Source of the DNA: UBA5868 sp964482025
GTDB lineage: Bacteria > Pseudomonadota > Gammaproteobacteria > Pseudomonadales > Cellvibrionaceae
Length of the DNA stretch: 64,000 nucleotides
Assembly: GCA_964482025.1 (NCBI GenBank)
Contig: CAYZVN010000006.1
Coordinates: 1 to 64,000, forward strand
Direction: 5' to 3'
In this document: piece after piece, positions 16,217-24,405 of the stretch
Position numbering within the stretch: the stretch's first letter is position 1
Layout of the letters: the number at the start of each line of letters is the position of its first letter
Position numbers and translations under genes: made by a program
Notes under the pieces: generated by a model
Seen by the model: the letters and a program-made list of their open reading frames with translations, nothing else
Databases searched by the model: none
What the model was told of the DNA's origin: nothing

Positions 16217-17023
16217 ATGACTATCCCTTCCGTACTTGTCCTCGACTCGGGAATTGGCGGATTGAGTATAACCTGGGAAATTCGCACCCGCTGTCCCCTC
16301 CTTCACATCGACTACATTGCTGACTTAGAGGCGTTTCCCTACGGCATAAAACCTGAAGAACAGATTGTCGCAAGAGTGGCTAAATTAGCGGAATACGCGG
16401 TGACCACTCTAAAACCATCGATTATTGTGATTGCCTGTAATACGGCAAGTACAGTCGCACTCACGGCTGTTCGGCAATTAACTGCGATACCAGTGGTTGG
16501 TGTGGTCCCGGCAATCAAACCCGCGGCTCAGTTGTCGAAAACTGGCGTTATAGGGGTATTGGCTACGGAAGGGACAATTAACCGCCGTTACACCCATAAC
16601 TTGATTCAGGAATTTGCCCAAAATAGAACCGTCGCGTTGCATGGCTCGGCGCGGCTTGTGGCGCTTGCCGAGCAGAAGCTGCAAGGTAAATCCGTGAGCC
16701 TGCAGGCAGTTGAGCGGGAGCTCTTGCCGCTGCTGGAAAAGTCGCCTGATATGGATACAGTGGTATTAGCCTGCACACATTTTCCGCTGCTTAAAGAGGA
16801 GTTTGTGCGGTGCTTTCCCCAGATCAGGTTTTGGGTAGATTCTGGGGAGGCGATTGCAAATCGCGTGGAGTCTCTACTATCAATGCAGGGCTCAATTGTG
16901 TCCGCTTCCAGCCCCGCGTCTGTCAATTCGTTTTACGTTACATCCGCTCAGTCGAGCTATCCGCAGAGCTCGCTAGAGCGATATTTAGGGGCTTATAAAG
17001 AAAGCACCATCGTCATTTCTTGA
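16217..17023 (+). CDS. murI: Glutamate racemase
   Basis: This 268-residue enzyme interconverts L- and D-glutamate for peptidoglycan synthesis. The start MTIPSVLVLDSGIGGLS was chosen over an in-frame TTG 15 bases upstream, because family members begin a few residues before the DSGxGG motif. Catalytic residues are visible: Asp10 (LDSG), Cys74 in ACNTAST and Cys186 in LACTHFPLL, with the conserved His after the second Cys. The enzyme is cytosolic. The gene stands alone between divergent rmuC and convergent ppiD and ends in a clear terminator. Confidence 0.94.
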   Translation: MTIPSVLVLDSGIGGLSITWEIRTRCPLLHIDYIADLEAFPYGIKPEEQIVARVAKLAEYAVTTLKPSIIVIACNTASTVALTAVRQLTAIPVVGVVPAIKPAAQLSKTGVIGVLATEGTINRRYTHNLIQEFAQNRTVALHGSARLVALAEQKLQGKSVSLQAVERELLPLLEKSPDMDTVVLACTHFPLLKEEFVRCFPQIRFWVDSGEAIANRVESLLSMQGSIVSASSPASVNSFYVTSAQSSYPQSSLERYLGAYKESTIVIS

Positions 17024-17035
17024 GCATTAAGCCGC

Positions 17036-17066
17036 ATAAAAAAGCCGCTTTTCAGCGGCCTTTTCT
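17036..17066. terminator. Bidirectional intrinsic terminator between murI and ppiD
   Basis: The stem AAAGCCGC / GCGGCcTTTT has an A-run on its left and a T-run on its right, so it can end both the plus-strand murI and the minus-strand ppiD transcripts. It lies about 20 bases past the murI stop and against the ppiD stop. Confidence 0.8.
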
Positions 17067-18931
17067 TACATTTTAATTCTCGCCTGTTCGATGATCCCAC
17101 TTTCAAATGAGCTTAGCTCATTCTGTGAAATCTGAAATCGCAGCTGGTTTGTCAGACCCGTTCTCTGCGCTTCAGCCAGATCTTCTAATGTGCCATCTTC
17201 AACATTGGTAAGGCGTATGACAACTGCGCTGCCATCTGGCAAGGAAGCTAAGTCAAGGATAGGCTCATCGTTAGCTGGGCGCGCTAGAGCGAAGGCTTTT
17301 TGGAGAATCGCGCTGCCTACTTCAAATGACGACCGGGTCGCCTTTTCATGAAGTGTGTACTCTAGGTCCTGTTCTTTTGCGACTTCTTCCGCTGATTTAC
17401 CGCTCGCGATTTGCTGCAGCACTTCCTGCGCTTGACGAGCGCTCTCCTGTGCAATTCGTTCTTCAGTCAACTGCTGTTCAATAACATCTCGAACTTCGGC
17501 CAAGGGTTGGATATGTTCCGGCTCATGCTCGTTTAGGCGGACAACATAGGCTTTATTGCCGTTTGTCTCGATCACTCGACTGTTGTGACCCAGCACCAAA
17601 ACCTCGTCACCAAAGGCTTCGTTGACGAGTTGTTGGTTTGACATAACCCCGCTGCCGCCCTGACGAGTAAACCAGCCGCTGACTTTAACTTCTAAGCCCA
17701 AGGCATCGGCTGCATATTGCAGTGAGTCGGCGCCAAATGTTTTTTCATCTAAAGTGGCAAGTTTTTGCATGTAGGTTTCTTGTGCAATTTCTTGTGCGAG
17801 TTGTCGGGCGATGAAGGACTCGCGCTCCTCAAACGAGGGTGGCTCAACATTGGTTTTGTCTAATAGCTTAATAAAATGATATCCGGCTTCTGTTTTGACT
17901 GCGCCAGACACCGCACCGACGTCGAGCTCTTGGGCCGCTTCGACAAACGCTTGCGGATAGGCCTCATTGATCATAATGCCGAGATTGCCGCCCGCATCCT
18001 TAGAGCCTAAGTCGTCTGAATACTCTTTGGCGAGATCCGCAAAATCTGCGCCCTCAGCCAGTTTTGCTTCAACGGTCTTAATCTGCTCAGCGGCTGCATC
18101 ACTTTCTTCGATTAAAATGTGAGCAACCGAGTAGCGGGGATCGGGTTTGAAGGAGCTGATTTCCTCTTGGTAAATCTGGCGGACGTCCTCTTCATTGACC
18201 TGTACTGCATCTGCCAAGCTCTCCAAGCTCAACTCCACGTAGGTTACTTTTAGCTGTTCTGGTTCCAGAAATTGCGCAGAGTTATTTTGGTAATATTGCT
18301 CGATTTCCGCGTCGGTAATCGGAGTGCTAGGCTCTCCCGACTTGGGGATCTTGACCGCTGAAAACGTACGTTTCTGCTGGGTGATGGCTGCCAAGAGTTC
18401 AATTTCTTCAGCTGTGACAAAGGCACTCGTCGAAACCCCTGTATTCATGTGGCCAAGAACAAAGTCCCGCTCTGACGCCAGGAGAAAGTTTGCCGGCGTG
18501 TACATATAGGAGATCCGTTCTTTGAAGAGATCGTAGTTGAATTTTCCGTCGATCTGAAATGCCTCAATGGAAGCGATTTGTTTCCAGAGCTCCTCTTTGG
18601 ATGCACCCATGCCTCCTGCAATCGCGGCTTGATATAAGGCCTCACGCTGCACCATACGCTGCAGCACAGGGCCGCTCAAGGCGCTGTCTTCCAAGCGGGG
18701 GCTGTTGGCCGGCAATTCGAATTGCTGTTGAAGCCTTTGTTTCTCCAACGCCAACTCACGCTGGAAATCGATGCGATTTATGCTTTCGCCATTTACTGAC
18801 GCCACTTCTGTTCCGCCCACAGAGCCGACAAACAGTTGCTCCACTCCAAACAACACGAGAGGAATAATAAAAATCGCAAGAACAAATACCGCAACTGTTC
18901 CTTTCAAATTGTCTCGCATGCTCTGCAGCAT
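17066..18931 (-). CDS. ppiD: Periplasmic folding chaperone, PpiD-type peptidyl-prolyl isomerase
   Basis: This protein has about 621 residues from MLQSMRDNLKGTVAVF; four extra upstream residues are possible, but PpiD proteins normally begin MLQ. One N-terminal membrane anchor (FVLAIFIIPLVLFGVEQLF) is followed by a SurA-like N-domain. A parvulin PPIC domain at about 260-360 contains SVAHILIEE, DFADLAKEYSDD, GGNLG and GYHFIKLL. The C-terminal helical domain completes the fold. It is attached to the inner membrane near SecYEG and assists newly exported proteins. Placement after hupB in a tig-clpPX-lon-hupB-ppiD series is the standard gammaproteobacterial order. A terminator separates it from hupB. 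Confidence 0.93.
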   Translation of the reverse strand: MLQSMRDNLKGTVAVFVLAIFIIPLVLFGVEQLFVGSVGGTEVASVNGESINRIDFQRELALEKQRLQQQFELPANSPRLEDSALSGPVLQRMVQREALYQAAIAGGMGASKEELWKQIASIEAFQIDGKFNYDLFKERISYMYTPANFLLASERDFVLGHMNTGVSTSAFVTAEEIELLAAITQQKRTFSAVKIPKSGEPSTPITDAEIEQYYQNNSAQFLEPEQLKVTYVELSLESLADAVQVNEEDVRQIYQEEISSFKPDPRYSVAHILIEESDAAAEQIKTVEAKLAEGADFADLAKEYSDDLGSKDAGGNLGIMINEAYPQAFVEAAQELDVGAVSGAVKTEAGYHFIKLLDKTNVEPPSFEERESFIARQLAQEIAQETYMQKLATLDEKTFGADSLQYAADALGLEVKVSGWFTRQGGSGVMSNQQLVNEAFGDEVLVLGHNSRVIETNGNKAYVVRLNEHEPEHIQPLAEVRDVIEQQLTEERIAQESARQAQEVLQQIASGKSAEEVAKEQDLEYTLHEKATRSSFEVGSAILQKAFALARPANDEPILDLASLPDGSAVVIRLTNVEDGTLEDLAEAQRTGLTNQLRFQISQNELSSFESGIIEQARIKM

Positions 18932-18958
18932 CATGCACCTCAAAGGCTAAATCTATAT

Positions 18959-18987
18959 AAAAAAGGCGCATTGATGCGCCTTTTCAA
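18959..18987 (-). terminator. Intrinsic terminator after hupB
   Basis: The stem AAAGGCGCAT / ATGCGCCTTT (10 bp, loop TG) is followed on the minus strand by TTTTTTATA. It lies between the hupB stop and the ppiD start, so ppiD needs its own promoter or readthrough. Confidence 0.85.
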
Positions 18988-19043
18988 TTATCAAAATCTT
19001 ATTTCAAGTGGAAGTCGGAGAAATAAAATTATGCCTGTGACAA

Positions 19044-19322
19044 TCAGGCCATATTGACGGCGTCTTTTAAAGCTTTGCCAGCTTTAAAAGAAGGGATCTT
19101 TGCTGCAGATATCTCGATGGGGTCACCCGTTTGAGGATTGCGGCCGGTGCGAGCGGCGCGCTCTTTTACCACAAAAGTGCCAAAGCCCACTAATGCTACT
19201 TGATCGTTATTTTTGAGTGCCTGAGTTATAGATTCAGTCACCGCGTCCAAAGCTCTGCCAGCTGCTGCTTTTGAAATATCTGCTGAAGCGGCAATAGCAT
19301 CGATCAACTCAGATTTGTTCAC
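19044..19322 (-). CDS. hupB: DNA-binding protein HU-beta
   Basis: This 92-residue nucleoid protein has the family-standard length. MNKSELIDAIAASADISKA begins the dimerisation helices. VALVGFGTFVVKERAARTGRNPQTGD forms the beta-arm with the conserved RNP tip, and IPSFKAGKALKDAVN closes it. HU dimers bend and wrap DNA. The context (lon upstream, ppiD downstream) identifies it as the beta-type gene, hupB. It is the most conserved short gene in this block. Confidence 0.96.
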   Translation of the reverse strand: MNKSELIDAIAASADISKAAAGRALDAVTESITQALKNNDQVALVGFGTFVVKERAARTGRNPQTGDPIEISAAKIPSFKAGKALKDAVNMA

Positions 19323-19353
19323 GTTTAACCCCTCTTATTATTCGAAGATGATA

Positions 19354-19359
19354 ATTATA
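19354..19359 (-). promoter_or_regulatory. Probable hupB -10 box
   Basis: A perfect TATAAT on the minus strand lies 32 bases before the hupB ATG in the lon-hupB intergenic gap. No good -35 hexamer was found at 16-18 bases, so the call rests on the -10 box alone. Confidence 0.3.
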
Positions 19360-19568
19360 AAACACCGGAAGACTCATAGCCGAAGGCACTCACTCGGCCA
19401 GCCGTTCCAGCCATTCTGGCAATGTTCGACGGACTGCGATTTATACCAACTGCGGTTTTACCGGTCAAGGACGCTGTCCAATTTTGATGAAGTTTGGGAG
19501 CGGCTGGGCGTTGAAACCGACAGCCGCAGAGTAAGAAATAGCCTGTTGTACGTTTTTGCGACAAAACG

Positions 19569-21983
19569 TCAATGAGTGCTGATGCGGTTTTCATCCTTTG
19601 GATGATCAAACGCTTTGGCTTCCAAGGCTCGATATTCCTCATCCGTATAAGGTGTTGGCATCTGCTGTAATGCCACAGCCAAGACTTCATCAATCCATTT
19701 TACTGGCTTGATCTGAAGGTCGGCTTTAATGTTATGCGGTATTTCTCGCAAATCAGCTTCATTGTCCTTGGGAATGATCACTGTTTTTATACCACCCCGG
19801 TGTGCCGCCAAGAGTTTTTCTTTGAGACCTCCGATTTTGAGGACTTCACCGCGCAGCGTGATTTCACCGGTCATGGCAACGTCCGCGCGTACGGGAATGT
19901 TGCTATAAACAGAAACAAGTGCTGTGCACATGGCGATACCCGCGCTCGGCCCGTCTTTTGGCGTTGCCCCCTCCGGGACGTGAATATGCAAATCATGCTT
20001 CTCGCTGAAATCGGGAGCTATACCCAAAACCTGGGATCTAGAGCGCACCACGGTTATCGCCGCCTGGATAGATTCCTGCATAACGTCACCGAGAGAGCCG
20101 GTTTTGACCAGTCGACCTTTACCCTTAACGGCTGACGCTTCGATGGTTAATAATTCCCCACCAACTTGAGTCCACGCCAGACCCGTCACCTGCCCTACTT
20201 GGTTTTCCTCCTCGGCACGTCCGAAGTCTGTCTTTTTGACGCCGAGGTAATCTTCAAGCAAGCCAGGCTCGATAACTTGCTTCGCATATTCTGATTTTTT
20301 TACATTTTGGGTGACGACTTTGCGGCAGATTTTCGCGATTTCTCGATCAAGTCCACGCACCCCTGCTTCGCGGGTGTAGTAGCGGACGATATCTCGAATC
20401 GCCTCTGCCGGGATCTCCAGCTCACCTTCTTTTAAGCCGTTATTCTTCATTTGCTTTGGAATCAAATAACGTGAGGCGATATTGATCTTTTCATCTTCGG
20501 TATAGCCTGGAATCCGTATGACCTCCATACGATCCAACAGCGGACCTGGAATATTCATGGTGTTGGACGTACATATAAACATCACGTCCGACAAGTCATA
20601 GTCCACCTCAAGATAGTGATCATTGAAGTGCGAGTTTTGCTCAGGGTCGAGAACTTCTAATAGCGCGGATGCCGGATCGCCCCGGTGATCCATACCCATT
20701 TTGTCCACCTCGTCCAATAAAAATAATGGGTTTTTTACCCCCACCTTGGACATTTTCTGAACCAGCTTCCCTGGTAGCGAGCCGATGTAGGTCCTTCTAT
20801 GGCCGCGTATCTCTGCCTCGTCACGGACACCTCCGAGTGCCATTCGCACGAATTTACGGTTAGTCGCTCTGGCGATAGACTCGCCCAGGGATGTCTTGCC
20901 GACACCCGGCGGGCCAACGAGACAAAGAACGGGGCCTTTTATCTTTCTAACGCGCTTCTGCACGGCGAGATATTCGAGAATTCTTTCTTTAACTTCTTCT
21001 AAACCGTAGTGATCGGCTTCGAGAATTTTCTCAGCAGCGGCCAAATCGTGTCGCACTTTGCTGCGCTTATTCCAGGGAACACTCACCATCCAGTCGATAT
21101 AGGAGCGCACCACTGATGCTTCTGCCGACATTGGCGACATCATCTTCAGCTTATTTAATTCGGCACGTGTTTTTGCCTCTGCTTCCTTAGGCATGCCGGC
21201 CTCAGCAATCTTTGTCTCCAGCTCTTCCGCTTCGCTGGGCTCGTCGCCGAGTTCGCCGAGCTCTCTTTGAATCGCTTTCATCTGCTCATTCAAATAGTAC
21301 TCGCGCTGACTTTTTTCCATCTGCTTTTTAACGCGTCCGCGAATACGCTTTTCAACTTGAAACAGATCTGCTTCGGCCTCCATCAATCCAACCAAGTGTT
21401 CGACGCGCTCTGCGACGTCGTAAACCTCGAGAATTTGCTGTTTTTGGGTGAGATCCAGAGACATGTGTGCCGCGACTGTGTCGGCAAGACGCCCAGGCTC
21501 ATCGATGCCTGAGATCGAAGTCAGCACCTCAGACGGTACTTTTTTGCTCAAGTTGACATATTGTTCAAAGCCATTCAACAGCGCTTTTGCCAGTGCTTCT
21601 GACTCTCGCGCATTTGGCTCGGGGCCACTAATGATGTTTGCGCTGGCCTGAAAGAAGTCATCGCCACCTATGCTGTTGATCTCCGCTCGCTCCTTGCCTT
21701 CTACCAGCACTTTGACTGTCCCGTCGGGAAGTTTGAGTATCTGAAGAATTTGGGAGACGGTGCCGACCTCGTACAAGTCTTCCGCGTCGGGGTCGTCAAC
21801 GGACGGCGTTTTCTGCGCGACAAGCAAGACTTGCTTGTCGTCCGCCATTGCCGCTTCTAAGGCGGCGATGGATTTACTTCTTCCGACAAATAGTGGAATG
21901 ACCATGTGCGGATAAACCACTACATCTCGCAATGGAAGCAGGGGTAAATTCACTGCGTCAAAGGCTGTTTTTTTATCGCTCAT
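19569..21983 (-). CDS. lon: ATP-dependent protease Lon
   Basis: This 804-residue cytosolic AAA+ serine protease degrades damaged and regulatory proteins. The N-terminal LAN domain contains LPLLPLRDVVVYPHMVIPLF. The Walker A motif is GPPGVGKTSLG and Walker B FLLDEVDKMG. The C-terminal protease domain has the Ser-Lys dyad: Ser in PKDGPSAGIAM and Lys in GGLKEKLLAAHRGG. The length is close to that of E. coli Lon (784). The promoter region carries a sigma-32-like sequence, consistent with heat-shock control. A 7-bp hairpin (ACGTTTT / AAAACGT) sits right at the stop codon. Confidence 0.97.
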   Translation of the reverse strand: MSDKKTAFDAVNLPLLPLRDVVVYPHMVIPLFVGRSKSIAALEAAMADDKQVLLVAQKTPSVDDPDAEDLYEVGTVSQILQILKLPDGTVKVLVEGKERAEINSIGGDDFFQASANIISGPEPNARESEALAKALLNGFEQYVNLSKKVPSEVLTSISGIDEPGRLADTVAAHMSLDLTQKQQILEVYDVAERVEHLVGLMEAEADLFQVEKRIRGRVKKQMEKSQREYYLNEQMKAIQRELGELGDEPSEAEELETKIAEAGMPKEAEAKTRAELNKLKMMSPMSAEASVVRSYIDWMVSVPWNKRSKVRHDLAAAEKILEADHYGLEEVKERILEYLAVQKRVRKIKGPVLCLVGPPGVGKTSLGESIARATNRKFVRMALGGVRDEAEIRGHRRTYIGSLPGKLVQKMSKVGVKNPLFLLDEVDKMGMDHRGDPASALLEVLDPEQNSHFNDHYLEVDYDLSDVMFICTSNTMNIPGPLLDRMEVIRIPGYTEDEKINIASRYLIPKQMKNNGLKEGELEIPAEAIRDIVRYYTREAGVRGLDREIAKICRKVVTQNVKKSEYAKQVIEPGLLEDYLGVKKTDFGRAEEENQVGQVTGLAWTQVGGELLTIEASAVKGKGRLVKTGSLGDVMQESIQAAITVVRSRSQVLGIAPDFSEKHDLHIHVPEGATPKDGPSAGIAMCTALVSVYSNIPVRADVAMTGEITLRGEVLKIGGLKEKLLAAHRGGIKTVIIPKDNEADLREIPHNIKADLQIKPVKWIDEVLAVALQQMPTPYTDEEYRALEAKAFDHPKDENRISTH

Positions 21984-22037
21984 ATAACCCTCTTTGTCTG
22001 CTTCGAGATGTTGTTACCTAGATTTTACGAACGTAGA

Positions 22038-22066
22038 AGATTTGGGGCATAACCTTGAAATACAAG
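22038..22066 (-). promoter_or_regulatory. Sigma-32-like heat-shock promoter before lon
   Basis: On the minus strand, CTTGTA is followed after 13 bases by CCCCAAATCT. These resemble the heat-shock -35 (CTTGAA) and -10 (CCCCATnT) elements with their normal spacing. It lies about 55 bases upstream of the lon ATG and downstream of the clpX terminator. Confidence 0.5.
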
Positions 22067-22078
22067 CCTTAAAATACA

Positions 22079-22101
22079 AAAGGGCCCCTGCGGAGCCCTT
22101 T
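22079..22101 (-). terminator. Intrinsic terminator after clpX
   Basis: On the minus strand, AAAGGGCTCC-GCA-GGGGCCCTTT forms a 10-bp stem (one G-U pair) with a 3-base loop, followed by TG then TATTTTAA. It ends clpX transcription 36 bases past its stop and separates it from lon. Confidence 0.8.
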
Positions 22102-22136
22102 CCATGTCGCATGCCTAACAAACGCCATAAACAGCA

Positions 22137-23426
22137 TCAATCATCTGGAATGGCTTTTTGTGCATTTTGTTTTTCGTAGACGATCAGTGGGGACGACTCG
22201 CCACGAATCACCGAAGCGTCGACAACCACCTTTGCCACATTCCGTTCTGAAGGCAGGCGGAACATGGTGTCTAACAGTACTGACTCCATAATCGAGCGGA
22301 GTCCGCGTGCGCCTGTTTTGCGTTCCATGGCCTTTGTCGCGACCGCATCCAAAGCGTCTTCGCGGAAGTCGATTTCGACTCCTTCCATATCGAAAAGCTT
22401 GCGGTATTGTTTGACCAAGGAGTTCTTCGGCTCAACCAGTATTTCCATTAACGCAATTTTGTCTAACTCTTCCAATGTTGCGATTACTGGTAAGCGGCCG
22501 ACGAATTCGGGGATAAGACCGTATTTGATCAGATCCTCGGTCTCCAGTCCTTTGAGCGTTTGGCCAACACTTTTGTTGTTTTTGCTCTTTACTTCAGCGC
22601 CAAATCCGATACCGCCCTTTTCAGAGCGATCACGGATGATCTTATCCAGTCCCGCAAAGGCACCGCCGCAGATAAACAGAATATTCGATGTATCCACCTG
22701 CAAGAACTCCTGCTGGGGATGCTTTCTGCCGCCTTGCGGAGGGACGGAGGCAACTGTGCCCTCGATCAGCTTGAGCAATGCCTGTTGAACGCCCTCGCCA
22801 GAGACGTCTCGAGTTATGGATGGGTTGTCTGATTTTCGTGAAATCTTATCGATTTCATCAATATAGACGATCCCCTGCTGCGCTTTCTCGACGTCGTAGT
22901 CGCACTTTTGCAGAAGCTTTTGGATGATATTTTCAACATCTTCACCAACGTAACCGGCCTCTGTCAGAGTGGTCGCGTCTGCAATCGTAAACGGAACATT
23001 CAGCAGGCGGGCCAAAGTCTCTGCTAGTAACGTTTTACCGCTACCTGTCGGGCCGACTAATAGAATGTTGCTCTTGCCGAGCTCAACATCTTCTTTGGTT
23101 TTCTTTTTGTTGCCAGCGCGCAGGCGCTTGTAGTGGTTATAAACAGCCACTGCCAAAACTTTCTTGGCATCTACTTGGCCGATGACGTATTCATCGAGCG
23201 TGGCGGCAATATCCTTGGGTGTGGGCAGGCTTTCACCGCCCCCTTCCTGGGCGCTTTCTTGAATCTCCTCACGAATGATGTCATTGCACAAGTCGACACA
23301 TTCATCACAGATGAACACAGAAGGACCAGCGATCAACTTCCGCACTTCGTGCTGACTTTTGCCACAAAAGGAGCAATAGAGCAGCTTGCCGTTATCGTCA
23401 CTATCGTTTGTGTGGTCGGTCATCAA
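22137..23426 (-). CDS. clpX: ClpX, ATPase subunit of the ClpXP protease
   Basis: This 429-residue unfoldase recognises tagged substrates and feeds them to ClpP. The N-terminal C4 zinc-binding domain has CSFCGK and FICDECVDLC. The Walker A motif is GPTGSGKTLLAETLA, Walker B IVYIDEIDKI, and sensor/arginine-finger regions follow, including GARGLRSIME near the C-terminus. The length fits the family (424 in E. coli). The 162-base gap to clpP contains a long inverted repeat, so clpX may be partly uncoupled from clpP. Confidence 0.97.
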   Translation of the reverse strand: MMTDHTNDSDDNGKLLYCSFCGKSQHEVRKLIAGPSVFICDECVDLCNDIIREEIQESAQEGGGESLPTPKDIAATLDEYVIGQVDAKKVLAVAVYNHYKRLRAGNKKKTKEDVELGKSNILLVGPTGSGKTLLAETLARLLNVPFTIADATTLTEAGYVGEDVENIIQKLLQKCDYDVEKAQQGIVYIDEIDKISRKSDNPSITRDVSGEGVQQALLKLIEGTVASVPPQGGRKHPQQEFLQVDTSNILFICGGAFAGLDKIIRDRSEKGGIGFGAEVKSKNNKSVGQTLKGLETEDLIKYGLIPEFVGRLPVIATLEELDKIALMEILVEPKNSLVKQYRKLFDMEGVEIDFREDALDAVATKAMERKTGARGLRSIMESVLLDTMFRLPSERNVAKVVVDASVIRGESSPLIVYEKQNAQKAIPDD

Positions 23427-23455
23427 ACCTCTCCGCCAGTTTGCTTGCTGTCAAT

Positions 23456-23529
23456 TAAACCATAGTTTTGTTGGGCAAAGGCATACAGATATCGTTTAGA
23501 CCAATTCTCTATAGCCAAACTATGGTTTA
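23456..23529. repeat. Perfect 13-bp inverted repeat in the clpP-clpX gap
   Basis: TAAACCATAGTTT (23456-23468) and its exact complement AAACTATGGTTTA (23517-23529) are separated by 48 bases. They lie between clpP and clpX, just upstream of the clpX start. They could form a long-looped hairpin in the message or act as paired operator half-sites. Confidence 0.6.
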
Positions 23530-23588
23530 TTTGAGTTTTATAAATCTAAAAGTTTCTATCCCTTTGGGACAGAATCGGAGAACCCTAA

Positions 23589-24230
23589 TTAGCCTTCCGC
23601 CAAAATGCGCTGTTTCAACACTTCATCGACAAGACCGTAATTTTTGGACTCCTCAGCGCTCATAAAGTTATCGCGCTCGGTGTCGCGGGAAATTTCTTCT
23701 ACGCTGCGCCCCGTATGGTGAGCCATCAGCTGGTTCAGGCGCTCGCGAATCTTCAGAATCTCCTGTGCGTGAATATGAATGTCGCTCGCCTGCCCTTGAG
23801 CTCCGCCAGACGGTTGATGAATCATGGTTCGCGCGTTTGGCAGACAATAGCGCTTACCTTTGGCGCCAGCGGTCAGGAGGAACGCCCCCATACTACAGGC
23901 TTGGCCGATACACATGGTGCTCACATCTGGCTTGATAAACTGCATGGTGTCGTAAATGGACATGCCGGCAGTTACGGAGCCGCCAGGAGAGTTAATGTAA
24001 AGATGAATGTCTTTATCTGGGTTTTCTGCTTCTAAGAACAACAACTGTGCCACCACGAGATTGGCCATGTGATCTTCTACGGGGCCAACCAAAAAGATCA
24101 CCCGCTCTTTCAGTAGGCGCGAATATATATCGTACGACCGCTCTCCTCGTGCGGTTTGTTCTACCACGATCGGAACCAGAGCATTCGATGGTGATGACGC
24201 CAAGGAGCCAAAAGTATCAAATTTGGACAT
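23589..24230 (-). CDS. clpP: ClpP, proteolytic subunit of the Clp protease
   Basis: This 213-residue serine peptidase has a complete catalytic triad: Ser113 in GQACSMGAFLL, His138 in MIHQPSGG and Asp187 in RDNFMSAEE. The region YINSPGGSVTAGMSIYDTM forms the oxyanion loop and handle. It forms tetradecamers that work with ClpX and other Clp ATPases. The N-terminal 15 residues are probably a processed propeptide. It lies in the standard place between tig and clpX. Confidence 0.97.
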   Translation of the reverse strand: MSKFDTFGSLASSPSNALVPIVVEQTARGERSYDIYSRLLKERVIFLVGPVEDHMANLVVAQLLFLEAENPDKDIHLYINSPGGSVTAGMSIYDTMQFIKPDVSTMCIGQACSMGAFLLTAGAKGKRYCLPNARTMIHQPSGGAQGQASDIHIHAQEILKIRERLNQLMAHHTGRSVEEISRDTERDNFMSAEESKNYGLVDEVLKQRILAEG

Positions 24231-24355
24231 ATTTACTTTTCCTTGAGGGTGGATAACTGGCCGGTTTTTGTTTTGGTTGTCAGAACTTGAGGAGGAGGCT
24301 AGCTTTTCAGAAAGCTTAACCCTTGTCGGGGAGATATGCCAGTTGCATAAACGCG

Positions 24356-24378
24356 ACTCCGCTGATTTACAGCGGAGT
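24356..24378 (-). terminator. Hairpin after tig
   Basis: A perfect 9-bp stem ACTCCGCTG / CAGCGGAGT with a 5-base loop lies 28 bases past the tig stop. The minus-strand tail (CGCGTTTATG) is poor in T, so termination may be partial, allowing readthrough into clpP. A smaller hairpin AGCTTT-TCAG-AAAGCT follows at 24301-24316. Confidence 0.5.
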
Positions 24379-24405
24379 TCGGTATTTATGGGCGAAATTG
24401 GCTAT

